Below the pieces are notes generated by a model, which was not told where the DNA came from, did no database searches, and was given only the letters and a program-made list of their open reading frames with translations. Shown here piece by piece: positions 10,797-22,399 of a stretch of 64,000 nucleotides of DNA. A program made the position numbers and the translations under genes. Numbering within the stretch: the stretch's first letter is position 1; the number at the start of each line of letters is the position of its first letter. Source of the DNA: Lithodes maja (Eukaryota; Arthropoda; Malacostraca; Decapoda; Lithodidae); contig JBAKBP010006609.1 in NCBI GenBank assembly GCA_037953745.1, forward strand, positions 1 through 64,000, read 5' to 3'.

Positions 10797-12727
10797 GAGG
10801 GAAGTAAAATGCCCCAGAACAAGAAGCCCACCACAGAAGCCACGAACGAACACCACACAGAAACACCCAAAGGAAAGGTCCACAAAACGAAAGGACCAGC
10901 TGACCGAGCCAGCCAATTCAGACAGGCCCAAGCCCGCAGGGCTAAGCAGCTCCAGGCCGCACCCCCTTCTAAACTGACAATTTTTCCACACCTCACGTAC
11001 ACTACCCCCTCGTGTCCTACACTCCTAACTACAAAGATGATGAACAGGAATATACGTTCATATTAAAAACACCCATGCCCTGTCCCGACGTTGAGCCAAT
11101 GCCAACACAGCAGACAGCCATAATAATATCTATGTATGTTCTTACATCCGAGAAGTAGATGTTATATATCTTAGAAGTTAAAATACCCACGCCTGTCCCT
11201 AGACCTCGTATATCATTTCCCATGACGAGTATAGATATATGTAACCCGTGCTCAGTCGCCCCCTTGCATTGTTCCTCTAGTAACTAAGTGTCTCTATAAT
11301 ATTAACTGCCACCAGTATTGATACGACATAGCGGCACTGTCCTTGTGTCGTATTGTGCCAAGTACAGATCAACCAGGTTTCATCACCTTATTAGGACGAC
11401 GACTATAATGTCGTTATTCATCGATGTATGCAATCCTTAGTTTAAGTATTAATATTAACATTCCCTAACATCTTGTCTTGCCAGACTAAGCTTTCTGAAG
11501 ACCCATCACCCCATAAATCTATGTATTCAATCCTTAGGTTAAGTATCTTTATCCGCCATTGTGTTCACCTTTTTCCATTTACTTTTCCACAATTGTCATA
11601 CGTCTTCAGCTTACCTCCTTTGTATCCACAGTCCACACTACGCCATATTACTTCGTGTCCTACACCCCATACCCGCCCGATTCTACCTATACGATGATGA
11701 ACAAGAATATACATTCATATTAAAAACACCCATACCCTGTTCCTACGTTGATCCAATGCCAGCACATCAGACAGCCATAATTATATCTATGTATGTTCTT
11801 ACATCCGAGAAGTAGATGTTATATACCTTAGAAGTTAATACACCCATGCTGTAACGTAATCCTTACCCCAACCAGAGATTGTATAGATAACCTTTGTTAC
11901 CAGTATCTATCATAGTACCTCGAAACAATAACGTAGTACCCCTACGAACTGCCACTTTCCTTGGGTCTATATTTCATAGAAAACGCAGTTCCCAGGGACA
12001 CATAGACGTACACAAAAAGCGTGTCAAATAATAGGTCCATAACCCCTCGTATGTACGAGAAATAATACACCATGTCTTTCCTTACTTTATCCACAAGTCT
12101 AGCACACACCTACAGTTCACCTCCTTCTCCCCCCCCCCCCCCCCCCCAGCCCCACAGTCTACATAATTCTATCTTTTCCAGACTCATATACCACCCCGTA
12201 TTTGCATCCCCCGGTAGCATTTGACTAACATACTTTCACTGTCTTTTCAAACTCCAATATCAAATGTAGCCTAATGCCACCCCCACGCCCAGGGACCTTA
12301 GGGGCAAATTTCCCTGTAGCCCCTGAACTTCCCCCCCTCTCATTAAGACACCCGCGCTTCTCGACTCTTGTCCGACCTAGCCTCTCTCTCATACCTCTTG
12401 AAGATCCTTGAATTGTCCGTTGCTAACGCTCTCCAACCTTTTATATATATACTCCTATCCAGCCTACCTTCACTTAGTAGGCCAGAACAACATTAGAACT
12501 TTACTAGCCCCTTGCATGCCATCTATTCTCTTACAACCCATTCACAACCCTGCACCCAATGGTCGTCGGTGCGAGGCTAGCCGCCTCGCCAGTAACTAAC
12601 TTCTATTGCCATACTTCCAGATAAATGTGGCAGAGTTAGCAACCCAGTCTCCACCACATCCAGCAAACCCTACAATTAACAACCAACCGAGTAAAACCAG
12701 CTAGCCAAGGCACCTTCGGTTTTGGTA
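10797..12727 (+). repeat. Right arm of the ~2-kb inverted repeat
   Basis: Reverse complement of 1937-4033. It starts at the K/R-rich coding tail (KMPQNKKPTTEATNEHH), passes one close and one diverged copy of the 311-bp unit, a poly-C run (12129-12148) and a TATATATA box near 12442. It ends at a TTAA occupied by the MITE pile-up. Differences from the left arm are scattered substitutions, indels and unit copy number, so this is an old duplication rather than an assembly artefact. Confidence 0.65.
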
Positions 12728-12731
12728 TTAA

Positions 12732-13983
12732 CCCGGGAACTGCGGGGAGACTCTTAAGAGTTCCCCCGGCGGACTGCGGGGAGACTCTTAACCCGGGAAC
12801 TGCTGGGAGACTCTTAAGAGTTCCCCCGGTGGACTGCGGGGAGACTCTTAAGAGTGAGTGAAAAAAAAAATCAACTTTTGACATCGAAAAAAATATATTT
12901 TTTTTATTTTTATTTTTTTACTTTTTTATTTTGTTTTGGCCCCTGGGCCATGCAAAATCTCAGTCCTCTACCTCCCCTCCTTCCCCACTTTCCTCCTCTC
13001 CTTCAGTTATCACCTATTTTCCCTGTTATTCCCTTATTCTGAGGTATATTTTCGTGCTAACATTAGCGAGTTGCAAGCAGGGTGTTGTCATCACTGATGG
13101 CAAGCGAGTGCAAGAGAGAGAGAGAGAGTATCGATCGACTGTGTCTCAGTGGCCTTGGGGGAATTTGGCGGGAAAGCAGCTTGCCTCACCCATACATTAT
13201 ACAACTCGCGGGCTATATCTCCGATTTTGACCATCCAAACGCTGTTTTCACTCGTTTTATTGTTGTTTCAGGTTAATACCTTTATAATCAACCCATAATA
13301 GGCGCATATGGATAAGTATTAATGCTATTAATGGCACAATGAATATTTTAGTGACAGAAACACCTCAAATACGTCAGCACAGGGGGACGTTTCCAATTAC
13401 CCCCATGCGCACTTGTTAGGTTAAGAGTCAGAGAAAAAAAAAATCAACTTTTGACATCGAATTTTTTTTTATTTTTTATTATTATTTTTTATTTTTGTTT
13501 GGCCCCTGGGCCATGCAAAATCTCAGTCCTCTACCTCCCCTCCTTCCCCACTTTCCTCCTCTCCTTCAGTTATCACCTATTTTCCCTGTTATTCCCTTAT
13601 TCTGAGGTATATTTTCGTGCTAACATTAGCGAGTTGCAAGCAGGGCATTGTCATCAGTGTTAGCAAACGAGTGCAAGAGAGAGAGAGAGAATATCGATCG
13701 ACTGTGTCTCAGTGGCCTTGGGGGAAATTGGCGGGAAAGCAGCTTGCCTCACCCATACATTATACAACTCGTGGGCTATACCTCCGATTTTGACCATCCA
13801 AACGCTGTTTTCGCTCGTTTTATTGTTGTTTCAGGTTAATACCTTTATAATCAACCCATAATAGGTGCATATGGATAAGTATTAATGCTATTAATGGTAC
13901 AATGAATATTTTAGTGACGGAAACACCTCAAATACATGCGCACAGGGTGAGGTGTCTAATTACCCCCATGCGCACTAGTTAGG
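12732..13983 (+). mobile_element. TTAA MITE, outer copy (interrupted)
   Basis: Starts CCCGGGAACTGCGGGG after TTAA (12728-12731). It is interrupted at its internal TTAA (12787-12790) by another copy, resumes at 13425 with GAGTCAGAGAAAA, and ends GCGCACTAGTTAGG before TTAA (13984-13987). Noncoding. The family (called M here) has weak 13-bp inverted ends (CC....AA.TGCG), TTAA flanks, a conserved core (TTGGCCCCTGGGCCATGC), a (GA)n block and no transposase, so it is probably mobilised in trans by a piggyBac-like enzyme. Confidence 0.8.
12791..13420 (+). mobile_element. TTAA MITE, inner copy inserted in the outer copy
   Basis: Complete 630-bp M element from CCCGGGAACTGCTGGG to GCGCACTTGTTAGG. It is flanked on both sides by TTAA (12787-12790 and 13421-13424) that belongs to the outer copy. 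It has the same order of landmarks as the other copies. Confidence 0.85.
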
Positions 13984-13987
13984 TTAA

Positions 13988-14076
13988 CCTAACAAGTGCG
14001 CATGGGGGTAATTGGAAACGTCCCCCTGTGCCGACGTATTTGAGGTGTTTCCGTCACTAAAATATTCATTGTACCA
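13988..14076 (-). mobile_element. TTAA MITE end fragment, inverted
   Basis: Inverted 3' end of an M element (CCTAACAAGTGCGCATGG) joined directly to the TTAA that ends the outer copy. It is cut at its own internal TTAA (14077-14080), where the next copy begins. Confidence 0.8.
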
Positions 14077-14080
14077 TTAA

Positions 14081-14322
14081 CCCGGGAACTGCGGGGAGAC
14101 TCTTAAGAGTTCCCCCGGCGGACTGCGGGGAGACTCTTGAGAGTAAGTGAAAAATAAAATCAACTTTTGACATCGAAAAAAAAAAAAAAATATATTTTTA
14201 TTTTTTTATTTTTTTATTTTTTTTTGGCCCCTGGGCCATGCAAAATCTCAGTCCTCTACCTCCCCTCCTTCCCCACTTTCCTCCTCTCCTTCAGTTATCA
14301 CCTATTTTCCCTGTTATTCCCT

Positions 14323-14324
<2 letters not shown>
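14081..14324 (+). mobile_element. TTAA MITE, 5' part, cut by LINE B
   Basis: Starts CCCGGGAACTGCGGGG after TTAA (14077-14080) and follows the M consensus to CCTGTTATTCCCTTAT, where the (TTA)n tail of LINE B begins. The rest of the element is not seen beyond the LINE. Confidence 0.8.
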
Positions 14325-14362
<38 letters not shown>

Positions 14363-14658
14363 TTTATTCAGTTAGCAATTTACAGAGTTGGTACCACATA
14401 GTTTGTTACAAATATGACATGTACCAGCCTTGCATAATTCCAACTAAGGATAGCCCAATAAGGCTGTTAGGCGTATTTCCATTGGGGTCCTTGTGGGATT
14501 AGGTTAGCTGGGGAAAAAAGGGGAGGATAAAGAAATGGATACTTTAGAAAAAGTATTTCTAGGGGGTTATTTTAAGATACCTTACATCCTATAGTAAATA
14601 TCAGTAATCCGTAATCAGTAATCATTTCAGTTTGGTTTGTCTATCTCTTATGTCGCAT

Positions 14659-17600
14659 TTAGTAGTAGACATAAGCTTGGTGCTCCCTTCTCGCAGCTGT
14701 CCGGTTCAGGTGTTCCTTCAGGCTACGTCTGAAGGAATACAGTGTTCTCTTTTCACGGACTGACTGGGGTAGGTCGTTCCAGTCTTTGATGGCGGTGAAG
14801 AAGAATGTTTGCTTACCCTGTCCTTGGATTCTCGGGACCTTAAAATTAAACATCCTGTTTCTTGTATTATGTCCACTCCTCTCATTTGCTTTAACAAAAT
14901 CATTCTTTAGGTACTCTGGAGCTCTGTCATAGAAAATTTTGAAGGCATTAGTGAGCCTGATTTGTTTGGCCCTGTCAGCGACATTGAGCATACCTAGTGA
15001 CTGAAGTTGTTCCTGGCCAACATGTGATCTGGGTCCTAGGTTCAGCATGAACCTAACCATTTTATTTTGAGTGACCTGAAGTTTGTGCTGTGCTGATTTA
15101 GATGATGCAGAGTACCAGGATGACACAGAATAGTCAAAATGACATTGAACAAGCGCTTGGCAGAGGGTCTTTTTGGTCGCCGCGGGCAAGCATCCCACCT
15201 GTCTATACAGGTATTTTATACGTGCTCTACACTTACTCAGGATAGATTCCAAAATTGTTTCACCTGACAAACTCGCGTCCAGTTTTAGTCCGAGATATTT
15301 AACTTGTGACACTGTTGTTATAGGAATATCATTACAGTTGACCGAGAAGCCCACAATGTCTTTCAGTTTGCGTTTTGTTCCACATAAGATGGCTTCCGTC
15401 TTGCCCAGGTGAAGAGATAGTCTATTGTCCACTAGCCATTCACTACATGATTCTAGTTCTTTGGAAAGTGAAGCGGCAATACTTATTGGGTCTTTTCCTG
15501 AAACCAGGAGCACGCTGTCGTCTGCATACAGTAATAATTTACATGAGACGCTCAGTTCCATGTCGTTCACATAACAGAGAAAGAGTAAGGGACCAAGGAT
15601 GCTTCCCTGCAGGACCCCACAGTTAATTGGCATAGGATCAGATATATTATCATCAATTTTGACTCTTTGGGTTCTACCACTAAGATAAGATTTAAACCAG
15701 TTCACAGATCCTATGCCCATTGCTTGTAGTTTATTACATAGGATATCATGGTCTACTGTGTCAAACGCTTTTTGTAGATCAAGAAGAACCATACCGGTGT
15801 AGTTACCTTTAGACATTTCTTTACGAATGTGATCCGTTAAGTGGATGAGACAGGAGTCTGTCGAGTACATGCATCTGAAACCTGATTGAAACTTATAGAA
15901 TAGATCATTTTGTTTGAGGTAGTGTTCAATTTGGGTGTATACCGCTCTTTCAAGGATTTTAGATACAATACATAATATGCTAACTGGTCTGTAGTTACCA
16001 ACTTCTAGTTTATTTCCTTTCTTGAATAGAGGGGTTACAATAGCTTCCTTCAGTTCAGCAGGTACAGTGTTGGTGTTAATTGACAAGTTGATGATGCGAG
16101 TTAGGGGGCCTGCTATACCAATGGCTCCATCTCGTAGAAATTTGGCAGGAATTTTGTCTGGTCCTGTGCTTTTATGTACATTTAGGTTAGACAGCTCGTC
16201 AAAAGTGTATTTTGGTGTAACATTTTGCAATCCAAATGTGTTTGGGTGTATGTCTTTATCTCTGTAGAAATTTCGAAAGGTGGCCGTTGTTGTCGTGTAT
16301 TTATTGAGAGGTTGAGGTAGGTTCTGTGCAAGTGTGTTTGCTATGGAGGTGAAGAAGGAGTTGAAGTAGGTTGAAATTTGTCGTTTATCGTGGCAAATCT
16401 GATCATTAATGGTGAGAGCAATATTAGTGTTAGACGAATCCCTTGTCTTGTTGCTGTAGCCTGTTGTTTTTAGGTGCCTCCATAGTTTCTTTGGGTTATT
16501 CTGATATTCCTCTGCCTTATTGTGAAATAATTAGTTTTCGCTGATTTTATTTTCCTACTTAGTTTATTCCTGGCCCTGTTGAACTCATGTTTCAGACCTT
16601 GATCCTGTCTATGTTTCGCTAGCCTTTTTAACAGATTGTCTCTGTGTTCCAGATGGTGTAGTATGTCATTGTTGATCCATGGGTCTGACCTTGCTTTAAT
16701 TCGTATGTCTTTCAGAGGAGCTATTTCGTCTAGAATGTTTGTGATGATGGTTCTGAAGCCAACCCATGCGTCATTAACGTTTGTACTTCCAAACACTGGA
16801 GACCAGTCTGTATTCCATAAAATGTCCAGAAATGTTTCTTTATTGTAGTTTCTGAGTGACCTTGTTTTGATAATCTTGTGATTCTCTAGGGTAATTTTTG
16901 TGGTTTTTCGTGTGCAATATGTGACGAAGTGATCACTTATCCCAGTCTGTATAACCCCTGATTGGGATATTTTGTCCTCTCTGTTACAGTTTATGTGGTC
17001 TATTATTGTGGCAGTGTTCTCAGAGATACGTGTGGGGGTTGTGATGAGTTGTTTATGATTGTGCATTGTCAGTATATGCCTATATTCTCGTACAAGCCTA
17101 TCATTTCGTTGTTTGTAACACAGGTTAAAATCCCCTAGTATGATGGATTCATTCCGAGGGTCTAGCGATGACAACGTTCGTTCAAATTTGGTCAAGAATT
17201 GTGTGTCGTCTGGTGGCCTATAGCATACCCCAATTGTGATGGGTCTTGTCCTCGGCAGGCGTAGATCGATCCACAGAGCTTCGTGATTTTCTACATGGAG
17301 GTCGGTCCTGGTTGTGTGTGTGAGGTTGTTTTTTACATACAGACATACTCCTCCCCCATGCCTATTGCGATCATTCCTAACCATATTGAAACCTTGAATG
17401 TTTATTTCACCATCGTTTATACTTGAATCCAGCCAGGTTTCTGTGATTGCAATTATTGAAGCTTTGGCCTTATTAGCTAACAAGTTTAATTCTGACAATT
17501 TATGGTACATTGATCTGGCGTTAATGTGGATAAGATGGAGCCCTTTGTTGGTGAACACTCTGTATTCATCTTTGATTTTGAATGTGTCCTGGCTGGATTC

Positions 17601-18800
17601 TGAGTTGTTAATACTAATTGGTTCATTTACATTAATATTCGGTAATGAATGCAAGGCACATATGTTGCATAGGAATTCCCGTTCTTCACTGTTGGTCTTC
17701 TTAGAGATGCACTTCATGTGAGCTACAGTTTTACACTTAACACAGTTTATGATCCTTTGTTTTCTTGTTATGAGTGATTCACATATTTCACAAATGATTT
17801 TAGGACCCTTAATAGCTATTTCCCTACATTTATCGCATTCCACTTCTTTTCTGCTAGTAATGTAAGTACATCGATCGTGTACTGTTTCATTACAACTACT
17901 ACATTGTGACGTTGTACTCCTTTTGTTGAATCCAATATCGCACACTATACATATTTTCCTGTTACTGTTCATCGTACGTCTGGCGGTGTGGTGATCAGCT
18001 GTGCGCCGTGAGCGGCTGATGGTGTGTGAGCGCGTGAGATGAGGACAGGTTGTGGCTCCCCCTTGCCCCCCTCCCACCCCTACCTGTATTTGTTGTTTTA
18101 TGTCCTTGTTCTTGGCCGTTGTTGCTGTTACTTCATTGTCGATGTGTTTGCTAGAGCTTCCTGTTTGTTTGGGTGTTCTGGTTGCATGTTGTGTTACTTG
18201 GGTCACCGATATCTGTGGTAGTGATGATACAGTTGAGGGTAATGTTGAGTAGGTAGAATGTTGGCACTGTGCTGGCGGTTGCCCTGCGGTCTTGGTTGTG
18301 AGTTGGAGCGTGACGGGAGACTTGGGTGCCTGCTGGCCCAGTTTGTTATAACGAAATTTACTGCTAGGGACTGTTGAAATGTCGGTGTCTGCCTTACTTG
18401 TTTGGTGGTGAGGTTTCTTCAACGTTGAACTAGGGCCGGGGTTGGTCTCTACATCTCCGCAGCTAATTAGAGTGTAGCACAACAGGTGTTGTAGCGAGGT
18501 TGTGCCAGAGTATTTGCCCAGTCGCGGCGTCTTCCCGATATATGAAATAGACCAGGCAGGAATGGTGACAGAAATTTCACTCGTGTGTGATTTCTGTGTG
18601 ACGAGGTCCCTCAATACTTGTTTAGTGTTGACCTGGTACACTACCGGTCCCCTCTGCACCTGTATATCAGCACAGCCCCTCTGGATGTTGAGAAGGATGA
18701 TACATAGAGAGAGGGCTACGCCCGCACCCTTCATCCCTCCCGCCATTGCCGTACTGAAGCTATGTACTATCAACAGGGCAAGGATGCTGTGCCTTTCCAA
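14659..18800 (-). pseudogene. LINE B polyprotein: signal-like segment, 2A motif, PHD-like fingers, endonuclease, reverse transcriptase
   Basis: Frame from ATG at 18800 to the stop at 14659 (about 1,380 codons), broken by one 1-base deletion in a T run near 16525; LINE A keeps the longer run and is open there. Order of domains: hydrophobic N-terminus (residues 5-45), 2A-like motif (115-123), Ser/Thr-rich linker, Cys/His fingers (284-381, for example CIVCDIG, CSSCNETVHDRC, CNICALH), APE endonuclease (about 420-625, with HINARS, ITETWLD, GDFNL, SDHF) and RT with YADD at 15517-15528. The protein would nick target DNA and reverse-transcribe its own RNA. Apart from the frameshift no inactivating change was seen. 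The start is chosen because it is the first ATG after an upstream stop and begins a plausible signal peptide. Confidence 0.88.
18432..18458 (-). other. 2A-like translational recoding motif in LINE B
   Basis: Encodes GDVETNPGP preceded by LLCYTLISC, a full match to the D(V/I)ExNPGP consensus of 2A peptides with the usual hydrophobic upstream segment. 2A peptides make the ribosome skip the Gly-Pro bond, releasing two products from one frame. Here it would separate a roughly 122-residue leader with a hydrophobic start from the finger-endonuclease-RT protein. 2A-like motifs in CR1-type LINEs of other animals are known. Confidence 0.85.
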
Positions 18801-18835
18801 CTCTCCCCCTTTTCTTTCTAAAAACTAAATAGGAA

Positions 18836-19085
18836 CAGGAGAAATAGCGATATGTACATAATTTTCACTTTCTGTCTTAGGGCCACACATTGTACGTGTG
18901 GTTTCTCCAGATTTACCGATAGGTATCGGGAGAGAAAGGTGTGGGAGGAAGACCAGAGGTTAGTTTACATAATGTCACCAACTGAAAAATTGTGTAAGAA
19001 GTGGAGTGATACCGCCAATTTATGAACATTGTGTGTTTTACAAAGAACGCCTGGATTACATTCACGAATTACATTAACAATGTGC
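18836..19085. other. Unassigned, possibly LINE B 5' untranslated region
   Basis: No gene seen. A short imperfect palindrome lies near 18883-18903 (GGCCACACATTGTACGTGTG). The sequence does not resume the interrupted MITE. Confidence 0.3.
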
Positions 19086-19089
19086 GCAG

Positions 19090-19501
19090 CCGCCTAGTTC
19101 TTCCTCAGCCTCAATCCAGTCTCCGGCGATACCCACAGGTGAGCAGGGTTTGCTGGTCTACATTTCAGCATGTAGGCTTTTAGGGCCTGTACTGGACATA
19201 GTAGGTGATGTTCAATGCCCCTTTTTAAAGCACATACAGAAAACTGACGGAAGACGTGATCTTCTCATTCGTTTTCTGCAATAAAAGTGGGTTCTGGAGC
19301 TATAATTACAAAATTAATTTAAGGCGTCAACTTGAAGCAGTTGGGAGACTGCGACATAGCTGTCAACTCCAACACACAATCACCCGTGGCTAAAGCCATT
19401 AAAACAAGAGCTTCCGTAAGCAAACGTTCCAACATTGGTTGTTTATTGCATATGGGCGATTTTAGCTTTGCCAGGACGCGATCGAGTGACCAGATAGGCA
19501 T
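19090..19501 (-). pseudogene. DIRS tyrosine recombinase remnant
   Basis: The upstream piece reads WSLDRVLAKLKSPICNKQ then LVLMALATGDCVLELTAMS, aligning to the DIRS/Ngaro recombinase stretch LLALATGRR.SELHALS. The usual catalytic arginine after ATG is replaced (ATGDC). A downstream piece (about 19250-19090) reads HHLLCPVQALKAYMLKC then LWVSPETGLRLRKN, matching the family's LCPVRAL...LFVSP block. The two pieces are in different frames. The catalytic HxxR and tyrosine were not found. In an active element this enzyme would integrate a circular DNA copy without target duplication. Confidence 0.65.
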
Positions 19502-19652
19502 TAGCTGTCGGGGCAGTGATTGGAGTCGGAAGCATGCACGTATAAAACATTTCTCCTAAAGCAAAGGCATGGATAGACCCATCAAGTCATAAAAGAGTGC
19601 TCTTATAGCCGTAAGATGATTGCGTAATGTCACGCCACAGAGATGTCTTTGT

Positions 19653-20725
19653 TTAAACAGATAGTCTAGATATTTTAATATGAAAGCTATCTAAAGTATC
19701 TGTTGGCGTGATTTTACGATCCAAATCGTGAAAACAGACCAATGCAACTGATACTGGCATTTTGTAGACTCTGCATAGCCTTGGCATTAATTTGTTGGTG
19801 ACGCTACCCCCATAGAACTCAAACCACTTGGCATTTTGAATGTTCACAAGGCGAAAGTTAGCGAGGTCTTGAGGTTGACAATCGTCTTTAAGTGGAAACT
19901 CGAAACCGGGAGCGACACAGGATTCTTCCACCACACCTTCAGCTGTGGATACCATGCTTGAGCCGACCATACTGGAGCGATCAGGCAGGGCTACTATCCT
20001 GTGATAGTCTCGTAGTTTGTCGACTACCCGGCACATCAGGGATGCGTCTGGAGGTGGAAACAGATAGATGGATGTCCACCTGTTCCAATTCTCCGATAAC
20101 TCGTCAGGACCGCCTGCTGAGATCCGTGTCAAGTATTGAAGTAACTTGCTCGTCTGTTTGGACGCAAATAGATTGTGGGTGGTATTTCAAAGCAATCATC
20201 TGGCGGAAGACGGTTTGCTTGAGGCTCCACTCCACAAGGGAGCACTGTCCTCTCGACAGATGCAGCTGCCCATAGGTTTGCAACTCTTGGCAGATATGTC
20301 GCATGGATATGTATTTTTATCTTGTGGGCTAGTTCTAATATTCTTTCTGAGAGAGTTCGAGTCCCCGACGCATCGGTATCTATCCAAGCCGTTGGAGGAG
20401 GAGAGAACCATGGCTGAACTGCTGTCGGAATGTGCTTTTGAGCCCAAAACTAGACTAACTTGGTTATCCGAAGTGGAATCGTTAACAAGCAGTTGTCGAG
20501 AAATAAGGGAAAGGTGTGGTTCCCTTCTAGGATTAGTCTTTTTAGGCGCAACCGACCTAAAGGAACCATCAATTGAACCCAGTTTAGTGTCCCGATCAAT
20601 GAATCACAAAACTTACGAGTGGCATTGTGACTGTGCAGAAAACGAAACAACTTGCGACGTAATTGAGTCGCATTGTCTTGACTTTGTTGGATTGCCAGCT
20701 TCAGTGAATCCCAAACTAGTCTCAC
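19653..20725 (-). pseudogene. DIRS RNase H region and C-terminal extension, frameshifted
   Basis: Pieces in several frames read GTLNWVQLMVPLGRLRLK (the RT-RNase H connection, family pattern GxLNxxxxxVPLGRLxxR), then LSRGQCSLVEWSLKQTVF (family ALSR...TEWSL...F), then WNRWTSIYLFPPPDASLMCR and a 100-residue tail to 19653. FPPxxLIxRVLxKI is a hallmark of DIRS-like elements. Frameshifts near 20450 and 20120 and internal stops show it is not translated. RNase H would degrade the RNA template. Confidence 0.6.
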
Positions 20726-20914
20726 CTATTGCATTTGTTGCTGAGGTAGTAGAACGGACTTTTTAAAATGTATTCAAAATCAGAGTCGTGAAACATAATC
20801 TATGACCACAGTTTGTTTTCTAATACTTCAGAGCATAAGAAAAATGGAAATCTGCAGAAAGGATATTGGCCCATAAGAGGCATGCCCCTTCTTCCCTACG
20901 TCCCTATTTGTTCT

Positions 20915-21105
20915 TTTACACTCTACATCTCTCACTATACCCCCTGCACTACGTATATCCCTTACACTACCTAAGAACATCTTTCACTACAACCTACTGT
21001 ATATCCCCTACACTGCATCTATTTTATAGCTACCCAAGAACATCTCTCACTACAACCTATATCCCCTACACTACATATATCTTATCGCTACCTAAGAACT
21101 TGTTC
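20915..21105. repeat. Degenerate ~65-bp tandem repeats inside the DIRS element
   Basis: The phrase CTACCTAAGAACATCT, with variants, recurs at about 20969, 21033 and 21094, interleaved with TATATCCCCTACACT. It separates the RT and RNase H parts and looks like a minisatellite that expanded within the dead element. Confidence 0.6.
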
Positions 21106-21808
21106 TGGTGAATCGCCTAAAATGAACCAGTTGTCCAGATAGTATAGAATTGTGATACCTTAGTTCAACAGGGGGAGAAGAGCTTGTCGGACAAGCTACG
21201 AGAAAACTCTGGGTGCAAGATTTAACCTGAATGGAAGGCGTTGAAACACGAGGGTCTGATCTAAGTACAGTACTGGATGGCCAGTTACTTTTGAAACCTA
21301 TGTTTATAGGAACGTGCCAGTACACTTCTGAGAGATCTAGTGAAGTCATCCATACAAAAGGTTGTAGCATGAGTCATACTTGGCTGACAATCAACATCAT
21401 GAACTTGTGATTGACAATGAATTTGTTCAGGTTCGACAGGTCTATGACTGGGCGACACTTGTTGTGATTTCGTTTGGGTACCAGAAATAGTTGGTAAGTA
21501 AAGACTTTTTGGGACAGACTTGTCGGAACGAGAATATTGTTCTCGAGCATCTCGCGAATAATGGCCTCCGCCTCCAAAGAAACACAGACTTTGGTCATTG
21601 GTACACATAGTGGAGGTTTGCGGAGCCAACACCATGAGAGCCCTTCCTGAACTACTTTGTTCGCCAATGTGCCCCGAGGGCAGGCCTTGTGACACGCCCA
21701 AACATTTTTGGTAGGTAGATTTTGATTGTACTGTATTCCTGAAACTGGTCTGAGAGCCCGCACCACTGTGGCTGGACGACTGGACCTAGTTTGACTTGTG
21801 GAGTACAT
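21092..21808 (-). pseudogene. DIRS reverse transcriptase fragment, frameshifted
   Basis: One frame (21808-21374) holds CVSLEAEAIIREMLENNILV and VFTYQLFLVPKRNHNKCRPV followed by IDLSNLNKF, matching RT block 1-2 of DIRS and related retroelements. The other frame (21370-21092) continues with TSLDLSEVYWHVPI, the RT motif A region (family SLDLKDAYxHVPI); the catalytic aspartate is present as SLDL. A frameshift near 21372 separates them. The YxDD motif is not found; it would lie where the tandem repeats now are. Confidence 0.65.
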
Positions 21809-21829
21809 GTAATGGGTGAGATTATTTTT

Positions 21830-22380
21830 TTGTATTTAGAATTTTCTCTAGGTTTAGCATCGAGTTGCAGTGATGGTGCTGCTTGCCCTCTCCTTGCTCC
21901 CTTACCACCTTTAAGGGGATACTGTCCGCCCTTCTGACAACCCTGCCCTCGAGCATTTCCCCCAATTCAGGATTGGTGCCCATTCCCGACGTGGAGCTTG
22001 GTAGAAGGTTGGTTTCTGAAATTATTATTTTGACTTTTGCTTATATCAAAATTTCTTTGTACCTGAAGTAGGCAAGTTAGTCTGTTTAGCTCTGAAAGCA
22101 GACATCTCTGGCCTAGCTAACATGTGATTGACCTGGGTCCAGACCTCGTTAGCAAAGAACTGTTGATAAAAAATAGGGGACAAGAGTGTAACGGTAGTTT
22201 GCAGTGCACCACTTATATTACGATATATGTTCCTAAAACAGCTTCCCAGAACTTGGAAGTGTGCTCATTGCTTAACCGTCCTGAGGCTGTCTTTTGCAAA
22301 AGAACACACGCAGGTCTTGTCGGCAACAGAATGCCTCGAGAACAGCAGTTCGTGTATCACCTAATGTCATCAGAGAATTA
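21830..22380 (-). pseudogene. DIRS Gag C-terminal remnant
   Basis: On the minus strand a G/Q/K-rich stretch reads GQGCQKGGQYPLKGGKGARR just upstream of the RT, typical of the nucleic-acid-binding end of DIRS Gag. Further upstream, EVWTQVNHMLARPEMSAFRA lies in another frame. Stops and frameshifts interrupt both. The assignment rests on position and composition. Confidence 0.45.
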
Positions 22381-22399
22381 ACTAGGGACGAGCGTCGTA

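Larger units (their letters stand above)
14325..18835 (-). mobile_element. LINE B: near full-length CR1/L2-like retrotransposon
   Basis: Minus-strand element ending in (TAA)n at 14325-14362 as read on the plus strand. The 3' untranslated region and RT match LINE A almost base for base. It inserted into an M-family MITE. The 5' boundary is uncertain; the protein frame starts at 18800. The element encodes a single long protein rather than two ORFs. Confidence 0.9.

Noticed and set aside
1937..12727. Reading the 2-kb inverted repeat as terminal repeats of a single giant DNA transposon
   Set aside because: The arms are not at symmetrical ends, the interior contains an LTR-PBS-gag series and no transposase, and no target duplication flanks the whole.
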